This document shows, piece after piece, positions 1 to 7,362 of a stretch of 13,458 bases of DNA; position 1 is the stretch's first letter, and the number at the start of each line of letters is the position of its first letter. Where the stretch lies: positions 1 to 13,458 of the forward strand of contig CAZTZY010000080.1 of assembly GCA_964617765.1 (NCBI GenBank), read 5' to 3'. Made by a program: the position numbers and the translations under genes. The stretch is from CAZTZY01 sp964617765 (GTDB taxonomy: Bacteria; Pseudomonadota; Gammaproteobacteria; Pseudomonadales; DT-91). The notes below the pieces were generated by a model. The model searched no databases. It saw nothing but the letters and a program-made list of their open reading frames with translations, and had not been told where the DNA came from.

Positions 1-32
1 TAATCAATGAAAATATGTGTTAGGGGTGGGTA

Positions 33-52
33 ACATTACTGCATTGTAATGT
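33..52. repeat. Small perfect palindrome near left window edge
   Basis: ACATTAC and GTAATGT form a perfect 7-bp inverted repeat around a 6-base spacer. There is no T-tract, so it is not an obvious intrinsic terminator. It could be a regulator binding site for a gene to the left of the window, or chance. The rest of 1-192, downstream of the DUF1631 stop codon, shows nothing I can assign. Confidence 0.25.
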
Positions 53-192
53 ACCAGCTGTGCCAAGAATGAGCTTTAAAACTGTGTAATAAGCAAGGCA
101 TGCAGCAGGAAATTTAACAAGAAGTCAGGGCAGAAATGCTTTTACACTGCACCGCCAAAACAATGTTCGGCCCTTGTTTGCCAGGATCTACA

Positions 193-2598
193 TCAATGAC
201 GCAAACTGCCAATAATATTTTCCATGGAGCGATCATATAATTGTGAATTATCGACTACCACCATTAGCTTATCCTGCAAACGCGCGGCAAACGTCGGGCC
301 ATCATAACTCACGGCCTTAACGCCTTTACGATTCACAAAAACATAGGTATCGGTGTATTTGATGTGGGCGGCGAGTTTTACTTTTATAGATGGTTCTGTC
401 TCTTTATCTTCCAGCCAACTGCCTATACCCACTTTTTCTAACAGTGCGTGTATAGCGGCATCCTGCGCGGCCTGATAATTTTTTTCGTAATCATCTATAT
501 CATCAACTACCACTCCCTCACCTATCACCTGTGCAGCCTCGGCCAGGGTGTCCACAGTATCGATTTCGTCGTCCAGACTATCGTCCTCGCTATCGTCTTC
601 ACTATCGTCTTCACTATCGTCTTCACTATCGTCTTCACTATCGCGGATATAATCCACATCCGCATCTTCGGCAAATTTGTTAAATGCCCCCGTTGCTGAA
701 GGTTTGACAGGTAATTTTACGATGTTGGATTTGGGCTGATCTTCTTCTGCATCTTCCAGCAATACTTCAAGTTCAGGACGAATCACTTCCAGCTCTGCCC
801 TGATATCACTTTCAGCACGACCCGTCGCCACATAAAGGCTAATGGTTTTTTCAAACAACTCATCCAGTGTCATTGGAATTTTTATGCAATCGAGTATTTT
901 TGCCAGGTGATTTTCAATTTCATCGACTTGTTTCCATTCCTGAGCATCCCGATCATCAAAATGATTGTTGGCAATATAAAACAGTGCCTGCTCCCAGCTT
1001 TTGTCTATAAAATTTTTTAATTCCTCATCAAGGATAAAATCACCAAAGACATCATAAATACGTTTTTGGGCAAGTTTTCTTGCTGCCTGTATGCGCGCCT
1101 GCGCTGTTTCGGCAGCAATGATACGATCTTCAATTTTTTGTGACTTTTCTTTTTCAGTGTCAACGTAGCTTTCAAAATCATCCACTGCCGTTTCAAAAAC
1201 ATCGGCATCATGCTCATAATCTTCTGTGACTTTTTGTACTATCGATGACATTTTTTTATAGAGGAAATCGTTATTAACGCTATTTTCAGCTGTCCATGAA
1301 GAACTGGCATCAGCAATACTGTTAAACAACACCTGGGCCGGATTGGATTTATCGCTAAAGAACTCATCGTCCTGCACTGCTGCCTTTAACAAGGGCACCG
1401 TTAATTGCAACAACAGTGCCTTGATGGGCCCGGATATGCCTTGCTCACCTTTCAAGGTATCAAACAGCATCGAAATAATGCCGATGGTTTTGGAATGTTC
1501 TGCCGTTAAAGCATAATCAGGAATATCGGTATTGGCTGCCAGCAGCTCTGAAAATGTGCTGTCGGTTTGCACGGGCTGCATGTAACCCGATTGTTGATCG
1601 GTAGTCACCAGAACTGATTGCATGGCACCGATATTACTCAATAACTGCGCCTGCGGAATTAACACGCCATTGGGATTCGATACCACAAAATGCTCGGATC
1701 CATCTGGTATGGCAATATTCTTGAAAAAATCTTTGGCAAAAGCTGATGCTCCATCCCCGTCACCATCACCGCTACCTGATTCATCTTCCTCATCAAGGCC
1801 TTCTTCCATCGCTTTCATTTTGCGCAAATATTTATCAATTCGGGCCTGGCCATCTTTTTCTGTCAGCTTGGGCAAAATGCCTTTTTTAATAAAGACATCA
1901 TTGGCCGCTTTTAATAGCTGGGCATATTCAACAATGCAGGATTTCAGGATAGCCATTAATAACTGTTTCTTTTTAACAACATCCAGCTCGATACATGCCA
2001 GCGATTGTTCTAACGCATTGCCTATAGAATAAGGTGCCAGCGGGCTCAACATCAAATCAATTTCAAAACCCAATACCTTTTCAAAACGCAAACAGGTTAA
2101 GGCAATGCCCACCCTGAATTCACTATTTACTTTGGTTGAAAAATTATCCAGCACCAAACGAATCATTAACGCGTCATCATCAATCAGCGTCAGGTTATCC
2201 TCAGTATTTTGCTTTTTCTTGCCGATTTTTTCCGGGGGTTTCAGAGAGCCCACAAAAACATTATCCAATTGCTTTTTCAGGGCATTGGCAATGCCTGCTT
2301 GTTTGCGGTCAAATTCTGCCAATACATCGCCAGGTAATGCGGTAAAAAAATGACTCACAGAAGCCTGTTTTTTGGGGGCTATGTCCTTTTTTACCTGAAC
2401 AAAATCAACTTGCCCTTTTTCTTCAGGTGTCGAAGTTACAGCTTCAGGCGTGACTGCAGGCTTGGCAGCGGGTTGCGCGCTGGCAATAGGGTCTTCCTGC
2501 ACACTGGATTGCCGGCTTTGTTGCAGCAATTGCACAATAAAACGGTGAATTTCGCTATTAACAGCATCTAAAGGTTGGGGTATGGGTTTTTCCATCAT
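193..2598 (-). CDS. DUF1631 family protein with acidic SEDD repeat
   Basis: An 801-residue cytoplasmic protein with no signal peptide or membrane segment. Residues about 140-245 (centred on a region beginning RVGIALTCLRFEKVLGFEID and continuing SPLAPYSIGNAL) and the C-terminal 60 residues (YVFVNRKGVKA, then QLYDRSMENIIGSLR) match my memory of the DUF1631 family. These are large gammaproteobacterial proteins of unknown function, and the length is normal for the family. An Ala/Pro/Gln-rich linker lies at about 35-60. Two low-complexity acidic stretches follow: E/D/G-rich at about 265-283 and tandem SEDD at about 652-673. A helical, probably coiled region at about 455-520 is rich in Glu, Lys and Ala. 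The start is ATG at 2598, with a second ATG as the next codon; the ribosome site is weak (AAGAA). It is monocistronic here. I see no enzymatic motif and assign no function. Confidence 0.85.
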   Translation of the reverse strand: MMEKPIPQPLDAVNSEIHRFIVQLLQQSRQSSVQEDPIASAQPAAKPAVTPEAVTSTPEEKGQVDFVQVKKDIAPKKQASVSHFFTALPGDVLAEFDRKQAGIANALKKQLDNVFVGSLKPPEKIGKKKQNTEDNLTLIDDDALMIRLVLDNFSTKVNSEFRVGIALTCLRFEKVLGFEIDLMLSPLAPYSIGNALEQSLACIELDVVKKKQLLMAILKSCIVEYAQLLKAANDVFIKKGILPKLTEKDGQARIDKYLRKMKAMEEGLDEEDESGSGDGDGDGASAFAKDFFKNIAIPDGSEHFVVSNPNGVLIPQAQLLSNIGAMQSVLVTTDQQSGYMQPVQTDSTFSELLAANTDIPDYALTAEHSKTIGIISMLFDTLKGEQGISGPIKALLLQLTVPLLKAAVQDDEFFSDKSNPAQVLFNSIADASSSWTAENSVNNDFLYKKMSSIVQKVTEDYEHDADVFETAVDDFESYVDTEKEKSQKIEDRIIAAETAQARIQAARKLAQKRIYDVFGDFILDEELKNFIDKSWEQALFYIANNHFDDRDAQEWKQVDEIENHLAKILDCIKIPMTLDELFEKTISLYVATGRAESDIRAELEVIRPELEVLLEDAEEDQPKSNIVKLPVKPSATGAFNKFAEDADVDYIRDSEDDSEDDSEDDSEDDSEDDSLDDEIDTVDTLAEAAQVIGEGVVVDDIDDYEKNYQAAQDAAIHALLEKVGIGSWLEDKETEPSIKVKLAAHIKYTDTYVFVNRKGVKAVSYDGPTFAARLQDKLMVVVDNSQLYDRSMENIIGSLRH
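577..643 (-). repeat. 12-bp in-frame minisatellite inside DUF1631 gene
   Basis: The unit ACTATCGTCTTC (plus strand) occurs three times perfectly at 601-636. It is flanked by GCTATCGTCTTC (589-600), ACTATCGTCCTC (577-588) and a partial unit at 637-643. On the coding strand each unit encodes Ser-Glu-Asp-Asp. Near-identity at the DNA level, with wobble positions unchanged, points to recent slippage expansion. Because the unit is a multiple of three, copy-number change keeps the frame. Confidence 0.9.
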
Positions 2599-2685
2599 TT
2601 CTTATATTTATTAGTCGCCAAAAGTATGTGTTTGGATAAAAAAATCATCTAAAAACAACGTTGAATTACATTACAGCATCAGCAT

Positions 2686-2886
2686 TCATTCTTGTCTGGC
2701 GATTGTTCTTGGCTTTACCAGATAATCTGTTGTGAATTTAACCACCCGCAAGGCCTCACATCCTTGTTCAATGACTTTATTAACACTAGACCATGACCAT
2801 TCATCTGTAAACCTTCGCAGTCCATATTTCCGGTTTTTAATCCCGCCAATGAATATGCCAAAATGACTCTTTTTCGTACTATTCAT
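2686..2886 (-). CDS. Doubtful small hypothetical protein
   Basis: An open frame of about 66 residues if the ATG at 2886 is used; other in-frame ATGs are at 2892 and 2907. The middle reads like real protein (YGLRRFTDEWSW, then NKVIEQGCEALRVVKFTTDY), with a balanced composition and a basic C-terminus. No start has a convincing ribosome binding site. The longest version begins exactly at the inverted repeat at 2907, so the ORF may be a remnant cut by an element. I do not recognise a family. It could equally be a degraded gene fragment. Confidence 0.3.
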   Translation of the reverse strand: MNSTKKSHFGIFIGGIKNRKYGLRRFTDEWSWSSVNKVIEQGCEALRVVKFTTDYLVKPRTIARQE

Positions 2887-2906
2887 TACCATCAAACAAC
2901 CCAACA

Positions 2907-3052
2907 TAAGGGCATCTCGAAATCACCAGAATTTTCCGGGAGAGCAAGGAAGCAACGGGTGCAGAACCACAGATGACATTCAGTCAATGCGGATTCGGGC
3001 ACGGCGCTGACGGGGTTATCATGGGAAAAGACGGTTTTAAAAGATGCCCTTA
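2907..3052. mobile_element. 146-bp element with 11-bp terminal inverted repeats (MITE/IS remnant candidate)
   Basis: TAAGGGCATCT at 2907-2917 and its exact reverse complement AGATGCCCTTA at 3042-3052 bound 146 bp with no credible gene. Just outside, ATCAAACAAC on the left and the reverse complement of GTTGTGAT on the right also resemble each other, so the symmetry may extend imperfectly outward. I cannot see a clear target-site duplication. An 11-bp perfect repeat at this spacing is unlikely by chance and fits a non-autonomous miniature element or the joined ends of a decayed insertion sequence. The family is not identified. With the small ORF and the promoter at 3057-3085 this accounts for most of the 2599-3107 gap. 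Confidence 0.45.
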
Positions 3053-3056
3053 AGCC

Positions 3057-3085
3057 TTGTTGTGATACATTAGCCGGCGTATATT
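3057..3085 (+). promoter_or_regulatory. Sigma70-type promoter for ackA-pduL
   Basis: TTGTTG (3057-3062), a 17-base spacer and TATATT (3080-3085) give a good housekeeping promoter: the -35 matches 3 of 6 and the -10 matches 5 of 6. Transcription would start near 3092, leaving a leader of about 16 bases. It lies 4 bases beyond the right inverted repeat of the 146-bp element, so the element may have altered upstream control of this gene. Confidence 0.45.
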
Positions 3086-3107
3086 TTGACACTTTTTTGG
3101 AAATAAC

Positions 3108-4862
3108 ATGAACATTCTGATCATAAATTGTGGATCTTCCAGCGTTAAATATCAGGTTATCGATACGCAAACCCAAACACCGCTGAAAAAAGGGCTTATT
3201 GAATCCATCAATCAGTTACACGATTATCAACAAGCCTTGTCTAAAATCATGGCTTACGTTGAAGATGTGCGGATAGACGCCGTAGGCCATCGCGTTGCCC
3301 ATGGCGGTGACCAGTTCCATGCTGCCTGCATCATTGATGAAGCCGTTATGAATGCCATTGAGTTGTGGTCGGCCCTGGCTCCTTTGCATAATCCCAATAA
3401 TCTTATGGGTATTCGTGCAGCTCAAGAAATCTTGCCTAACGTACCCCATATAGCGGTATTCGATACTGCCTTTCACGCAAATATGCCACGCAGGGCTAGT
3501 ACCTATGCCATTGATCATGAAGTTGCACGGCAACATCGTATAAAACGTTATGGGTTTCATGGTACATCTCATAGTTATGTTGCTGAAAAAGCTGCACAGT
3601 TTTTACAAAGGCCCTTATCCGAACTGCGTATTATCAGCCTGCATTTAGGCAATGGCGCGAGTGCCTGTGCTATTGAATTTGGACATTCAGCGGAAACCAG
3701 CATGGGCATGACGCCACTGGAAGGCCTGGTTATGGGCAGTCGTTCCGGGGATATTGATGCCGGGATTGTGTTAATGCTGGCGCGCGACAACAACTACAGC
3801 ATTAAAGATATCGATAACCTGCTGAACAGGAACTCCGGCATGAAAGGCTTGTCGGGCGTAAGCCATGATTTACGTGACATTGAAGCTGCTGCTGCCGAGG
3901 GCAATGACAATGCACGTTTGGCCATTAATGTTTTTGCACATCATGTGCGTAAATATATTGGCGCTTATGCTGCCGTGATGGGCGGAGTTGATGCCATTGT
4001 GCTTACCGGTGGCATTGGAGAAAATAGCGCCACTATGCGGCAACGTATCTTACAAAGGCTCGATTTCCTCGGTATTGTGCTGGATGACGACCTTAACCTG
4101 GATACCCGTGTCTCGAATGAAAACCCGATCTGCCGTATCAGCCGTTCCGTTTCGCGCGTACAAACTTTAGTCATTAAAACCAATGAAGAATTAAAAATTG
4201 CCCTCGAGACCGTGGCAGTGATTCAACGCCAGCAAAATTCAAAAAATCCTGGCCCCATTCCGATTGCTGTCAGTGCCCGCCATATTCATCTTGATGATGA
4301 TACTTTTAAACTGCTCTTTGGTGCCGAAGCCAAACCCACTCATTTCAAGGATTTACGCCAACCGGGTCAATATGCCTGTATCGAAACCATGAATCTGGTG
4401 GGACCGCGAGGCCGCATTGAAAATGTTCGCTTACTGGGTCCATTGCGCAACAAAAATCAGGTTGAAATTTCTCGTACCGATGAATTCCATTTGGGTATCG
4501 ATGCGCCGGTACGCGATTCAGGACATACCGAAGGCTCTGCTCCAATTACACTGGAGGGGCCTAACGGTTCTATTCATCTTGCCGAAGGCCTGATTTGTGC
4601 CCGCCGGCATATTCATATGCACCCGGATGATGCTTTATTTTTTGGCGTAAGCGATAAGGATGAAGTAGAAGTTGCCATCGCGGGCGGCGAACGGGATTTG
4701 ATTTTCTGCGATGTATTGGTCAGGGTACATAAAGATTTTGTGCTGGAAATGCACATTGACACCGATGAAGCGAATGCTGCCGAGCTTAACCAGCTCAGTG
4801 ATGGCTTACTGGTTTATAACACCATTGATAAAGCGCAGGCAAACTTGCGGACAAAACACTAG
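3108..4862 (+). CDS. ackA-pduL: Acetate/propionate kinase fused to PduL-type phosphate acyltransferase
   Basis: One 584-residue chain carries two enzymes. Residues 1-372 are a complete acetate kinase (acyl phosphate + ADP = acid + ATP). The signature LIINCGSSSVKY is at 4-15, and expected active-site residues are present: N7, R62, H94, D119, H151, R212 and E360 (in KTNEE). The N-terminal lobe is shorter than in E. coli AckA. After a linker at about 373-383, residues 384-575 are a PduL phosphotransacylase (acyl-CoA + phosphate = acyl phosphate + CoA). It has the metal-binding motifs SARHIHL (H392, H394) and ARRHIHM (H501, H503), and also QVEISRTDEF (451-460), PVRDSG (468-472) and EMHIDTDEAN (H549). 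Both domains look intact, with no frameshift. There is no N-terminal microcompartment-targeting peptide and no microcompartment genes nearby. The start is ATG at 3108 with a weak TGGAA site 5 bases upstream. Acetyl phosphate could be passed between domains; that is inference. Domain identities are firm. Confidence 0.93.
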   Translation: MNILIINCGSSSVKYQVIDTQTQTPLKKGLIESINQLHDYQQALSKIMAYVEDVRIDAVGHRVAHGGDQFHAACIIDEAVMNAIELWSALAPLHNPNNLMGIRAAQEILPNVPHIAVFDTAFHANMPRRASTYAIDHEVARQHRIKRYGFHGTSHSYVAEKAAQFLQRPLSELRIISLHLGNGASACAIEFGHSAETSMGMTPLEGLVMGSRSGDIDAGIVLMLARDNNYSIKDIDNLLNRNSGMKGLSGVSHDLRDIEAAAAEGNDNARLAINVFAHHVRKYIGAYAAVMGGVDAIVLTGGIGENSATMRQRILQRLDFLGIVLDDDLNLDTRVSNENPICRISRSVSRVQTLVIKTNEELKIALETVAVIQRQQNSKNPGPIPIAVSARHIHLDDDTFKLLFGAEAKPTHFKDLRQPGQYACIETMNLVGPRGRIENVRLLGPLRNKNQVEISRTDEFHLGIDAPVRDSGHTEGSAPITLEGPNGSIHLAEGLICARRHIHMHPDDALFFGVSDKDEVEVAIAGGERDLIFCDVLVRVHKDFVLEMHIDTDEANAAELNQLSDGLLVYNTIDKAQANLRTKH

Positions 4863-4901
4863 CAGATGCTGTTGCCTTACCAGGTAACTTCTGCATAGTT
4901 C

Positions 4902-5090
4902 CCTTTTGCCATCCTTTGCCCTTCATACGCTCAGGGTAAACTCCGTGAAGAATCTTTTTATACAAGTAATAAGGGAATCTCTGAATAACTCACTTTTGTC
5001 ATTCTGAACCCTTCTTGATATCAGGGTAAACTCCGTAAAGAATCTTTTAAATTTAAGTAGTTAGATTTCTCACTTGGTTCGAAATGACAG
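4902..5090. repeat. Two tandem copies of a ~90-bp dispersed-type palindromic repeat
   Basis: The block TCAGGGTAAACTCCGT followed by (g/a)AAGAATCTTTT occurs at 4931-4959 and again at 5021-5049, exactly 90 bp apart with two differences over 29 bases. The similarity extends upstream (CTTTTGCCAT and CTTTTGTCAT, then CCCTTC). The second copy is bounded by GTCATTCTGAACC (4998-5010) and GGTTCGAAATGAC (5076-5088), imperfect inverted ends, with internal AATCT/AGATT complementarity, so its RNA would fold into a long hairpin. It is non-coding and sits just after the ackA-pduL stop codon. It resembles repetitive extragenic or MITE-like sequences seen in many copies in proteobacterial genomes. It might also attenuate read-through, but there is no clean stem plus T-tract terminator. 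Confidence 0.6.
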
Positions 5091-5151
5091 TTATGTCGTT
5101 ACTCCTTAGAACAATTTTACTTTGATTTAATATCCATTAAGCCTCAGTTTT

Positions 5152-5185
5152 CTGTCATCAAACGGTCATAAATTACCATTACTCT
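5152..5185 (+). promoter_or_regulatory. Pho box (PhoB site) and -10 upstream of PAP2-GT operon
   Basis: CTGTCATCAAACGGTCAT at 5152-5169 is two 7-base half sites, CTGTCAT and CGGTCAT, separated by 4 A-rich bases. The Enterobacterial Pho box consensus is CTGTCAT-(4 A/T)-CTGTCA(C/T). The first half is perfect, the second differs at one base, and the 11-base period is exact. Ten bases further, TACTCT (5180-5185) is placed where the -10 lies in PhoB-activated promoters that lack a good -35. Transcription would begin near 5192. This predicts induction of the PAP2-glycosyltransferase operon under phosphate starvation. It is a sequence-motif call only. Confidence 0.6.
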
Positions 5186-5220
5186 TATCACATGAAAACG
5201 ATAAAAGTAGTGAGGCAGTT

Positions 5221-5739
5221 ATGCTCAATAGTCTACTAGAGCTGGATATCAGCACCTACCGCTGGTGCAATCGCTTCCAACAAAATATGGCTGTTATCCG
5301 TTTTTACCGCCAAGTTTCCCGCACCGGAGATGGTTACCTCTACGCAATAATCGCCGCACTGATTTATTATTTCGAACCCCATTCTGGTAAAAATTTTCTT
5401 GTTACAGGGCTTCTGGCCTTCCTGTTTGAAATTCCCGCATTTATCAGTTTAAAGCATTTAATAAAACGTGATCGCCCGTTTGTAGGACTGGAACATACCC
5501 AAAGTGCTATTCAACCCAGCGATAAATTCAGCCTGCCTTCAGGTCATAGCGCCGGTGCTTTTGTGATGGCAACGCTTATCAGCTATTTCTATCCCGGGTT
5601 TGCACTTGTCGCTTACTCATGGGCAAGCATGATCGGGTTTTCTCGCGTCATGCTCGGCGTACACTACCCTACCGATATTCTGGCAGGTGCATTATTAGGC
5701 ACTGTTTGCAGCATTACCTCATTACTATTGTTAGGATAA
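5221..5739 (+). CDS. PAP2-family membrane phosphatase
   Basis: A 172-residue integral membrane phosphatase of the PAP2 (type 2 phosphatidic acid phosphatase) superfamily. All three signature motifs are intact: K78-x6-R85-P86, PSGH at 107-110, and S141-R142-x5-H148-x3-D152. H110 and H148 are the expected catalytic histidines. Hydrophobic segments lie at about 38-50, 59-77, 112-124, 126-140 and 153-171. The family removes phosphate from lipid phosphates or diphosphates such as phosphatidate or undecaprenyl diphosphate; the substrate cannot be read from the sequence. The start ATG at 5221 has GAGG 5 bases upstream. The glycosyltransferase begins 3 bases after the stop codon, so the two are surely co-transcribed. 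The upstream Pho box suggests a role in phosphate recovery or lipid remodelling. Confidence 0.9.
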   Translation: MLNSLLELDISTYRWCNRFQQNMAVIRFYRQVSRTGDGYLYAIIAALIYYFEPHSGKNFLVTGLLAFLFEIPAFISLKHLIKRDRPFVGLEHTQSAIQPSDKFSLPSGHSAGAFVMATLISYFYPGFALVAYSWASMIGFSRVMLGVHYPTDILAGALLGTVCSITSLLLLG

Positions 5740-5742
5740 ATC

Positions 5743-6795
5743 ATGAAAATACTTTATGGCATACAAGGTACTGGCAATGGACACATTACCCGGGCAAGAG
5801 CGTTGGTTCCTGAACTCAGAAAAACCGGCATGGATATTGATTTCATTTTTTCAGGCAGGGACAAAGCCGATTTTTTTGATATGGATATTTTTGGCACAGA
5901 TTATCGCTGCTTCAGTGGTTTATCACTGGTCACTGAAAAAGGTCGTCTGGACACGATAAAAACCATTACCCAAAATCATTTTGGTGAATTTATTCGTGAT
6001 GTGAAAAACCTTGATCTTGATGCCTATGATCTTGTGCTTTCTGATTTTGAACCCGTCACTGCCTGGGCAGCCAAACTGAAAGGTAAAACATCACTGGGAA
6101 TTAGTCACCAATGCGCTTTTTTACAAGATGTGCCAAAGGTTAACGGCTATTATGCAGCCAAATTGTTGATGAAAATTTTTGCCCCGACAAAAATCAATAT
6201 TGGCTTGCATTGGTATCATTTTAACCAATCCATTTTACCGCCCTTAATTGAACCCCATCATAGCAAACCTGTTATACCTAAAAAAATTGTGGTGTATATG
6301 GGGTTTGAAGAGCTGGATGACATCATCAATTTTTTACTGCCCTACCCACAATATAACTTTATGATTTATGCCAAAGTCAATGAATTGAGAACCCTGGGAC
6401 ATATCACCGTTAAACCACTGTCCACTGAATTTCATCGAGATCTTGAAGATGCCTGCGGTGTTATCAGCAATGCCGGCTTTGAATTGGCCAGCGAATGTTT
6501 ATACTTGGGGAAAAAATTGCTGGTTAAACCTTTACTCGGGCAATATGAACAATTATCGAATGCATTGGCACTGGAAGAATTAGGCAAAGGCACAGTCATG
6601 CATACACTCGACACATCCATTCTGGAAGCATGGCTAAACCAACCCATGCAAATACCTGTAGAATATCCCAATACTGCCAGACATTTAGCACAATGGTTAG
6701 TTGCCGGAAACTGGAATCATTCACAGGGTTTGGTGAATGATTTATGGAAAGGCATTGAGAAACCTAACGGACAATTATTATTAAATTTGTCTTGA
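5743..6795 (+). CDS. MJ1255/VC2487-family glycosyltransferase (GT-B fold)
   Basis: A 350-residue glycosyltransferase resembling the MJ1255/VC2487 family, which is related to GT28/MurG-type enzymes. The N-terminal acceptor-side motif is YGIQGTGNGHITRA (5-18), where the glycine-rich loop is followed by H14. The C-terminal nucleotide-sugar side has VISNAGFELASECLYLGKKL (240-259) and PLLGQYEQLSNA (263-274), the usual donor-site pattern. There is no signal peptide; the enzyme probably acts at the cytoplasmic face of the inner membrane. A good ribosome site (AGGA, 6 bases before ATG 5743) overlaps the end of the PAP2 gene, indicating coupled translation. Donor and acceptor are unknown. Pairing with a lipid phosphatase and a Pho box suggests a lipid acceptor such as diacylglycerol, which is inference. 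Confidence 0.85.
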   Translation: MKILYGIQGTGNGHITRARALVPELRKTGMDIDFIFSGRDKADFFDMDIFGTDYRCFSGLSLVTEKGRLDTIKTITQNHFGEFIRDVKNLDLDAYDLVLSDFEPVTAWAAKLKGKTSLGISHQCAFLQDVPKVNGYYAAKLLMKIFAPTKINIGLHWYHFNQSILPPLIEPHHSKPVIPKKIVVYMGFEELDDIINFLLPYPQYNFMIYAKVNELRTLGHITVKPLSTEFHRDLEDACGVISNAGFELASECLYLGKKLLVKPLLGQYEQLSNALALEELGKGTVMHTLDTSILEAWLNQPMQIPVEYPNTARHLAQWLVAGNWNHSQGLVNDLWKGIEKPNGQLLLNLS

Positions 6796-6983
6796 ACATT
6801 CAGACAAGTAATCCAGTATAGACATCTACGAAAGGAAGCACAGAACAAGACAAAAAATCTGTCGGCTGGCTTTTCTCAGCGCGCAAAAAAAAATTGTCGC
6901 CTGCGGAAAGCAGATTACAGGGAAACAATGGGGATTCGAACAATGCGTTGATGCGATAATTGCATAACATGGCAATTTTTCCA

Positions 6984-7005
6984 GACACCCTGAAGACACC
7001 CTGAA
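6984..7005. repeat. Perfect 11-bp tandem duplication
   Basis: GACACCCTGAA occurs twice in direct succession (6984-6994 and 6995-7005) just downstream of the mlaB stop, in the convergent gap 6796-7017. It is probably a simple slippage duplication. I see no rho-independent terminator in this gap, although two operons converge here. Confidence 0.6.
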
Positions 7006-7017
7006 TATTCCTGATAT

Positions 7018-7335
7018 CTATGCAACCGGATTAACCAACACATCCTGCAAACCGCTGATATGAATAATTTCGATCATATCTTTGGGGATATTCTTAAAGA
7101 TTACTGTGGATTGAGCTTGCTGGTTTTTACGCAAAATATCCAGCAATAGGGCAACGCCTGCGCTATTGGTATAAGTCACTCCTGTCAAATCGATTTCAGG
7201 TTTATTGATTGATTTGATATTTTTTCTCAGCATCGGCAATAAGCCAGGTACTGTATCAAAATCGAGCACTCCTTCCAGGAAAATAGTAGTTCCATCGACT
7301 CGGGCATTGGCTATTTTGTTAGTTATTGTCATCAT
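7018..7335 (-). CDS. mlaB: STAS-domain protein MlaB
   Basis: A small soluble STAS-domain protein of 105 residues, last gene of an mla operon. MlaB binds the MlaF ATPase on the cytoplasmic side and is needed for a stable, active MlaFEDB complex. The STAS pattern is clear: an early strand-rich part (TTIFLEGVLDFDTVPGLLPM), then IDLTGVTYTNSAGVALLLDI, with the conserved Ser/Thr position at TNSAG, and a C-terminal helix (IIHISGLQDVLV). The reading frame opens at a TTG (7338), but the next two codons are ATG (7335 and 7332). I use 7335; no strong ribosome site separates them. It follows mlaD by about 27 bases, in the place where mlaC would lie between them in E. coli. Confidence 0.85.
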   Translation of the reverse strand: MMTITNKIANARVDGTTIFLEGVLDFDTVPGLLPMLRKNIKSINKPEIDLTGVTYTNSAGVALLLDILRKNQQAQSTVIFKNIPKDMIEIIHISGLQDVLVNPVA

Positions 7336-7362
7336 CAAAAAACCATTGTTACTGATACAGTA

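Noticed and set aside
577..643. Possible CRISPR or direct-repeat array
   Set aside because: Units are 12 bp and contiguous without spacers, in frame within a coding sequence, so it is a minisatellite.
448..699. Plus-strand ORF with repeated hydrophobic TIVF units
   Set aside because: It is the antisense reading of the SEDD minisatellite inside the DUF1631 gene; its hydrophobicity comes from the repeat, and it has no homology pattern.
2668..2679. ACATTACAGCAT, similar to ACATTACTGCAT at 33-44, flanking the DUF1631 gene
   Set aside because: Eleven of twelve bases match, but only the left copy is palindromic and there is no other sign of a mobile unit; probably chance.
2892..3176. Minus-strand 94-residue ORF across the ackA start
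   Set aside because: It crosses the inverted-repeat element and the 5' end of a certain gene on the other strand; composition is Cys/Phe-rich without any recognisable motif.
6800..6988. Minus-strand 62-residue ORF between the glycosyltransferase and mlaB
   Set aside because: No ribosome site, no family resemblance, and an unlikely composition; treated as non-coding.
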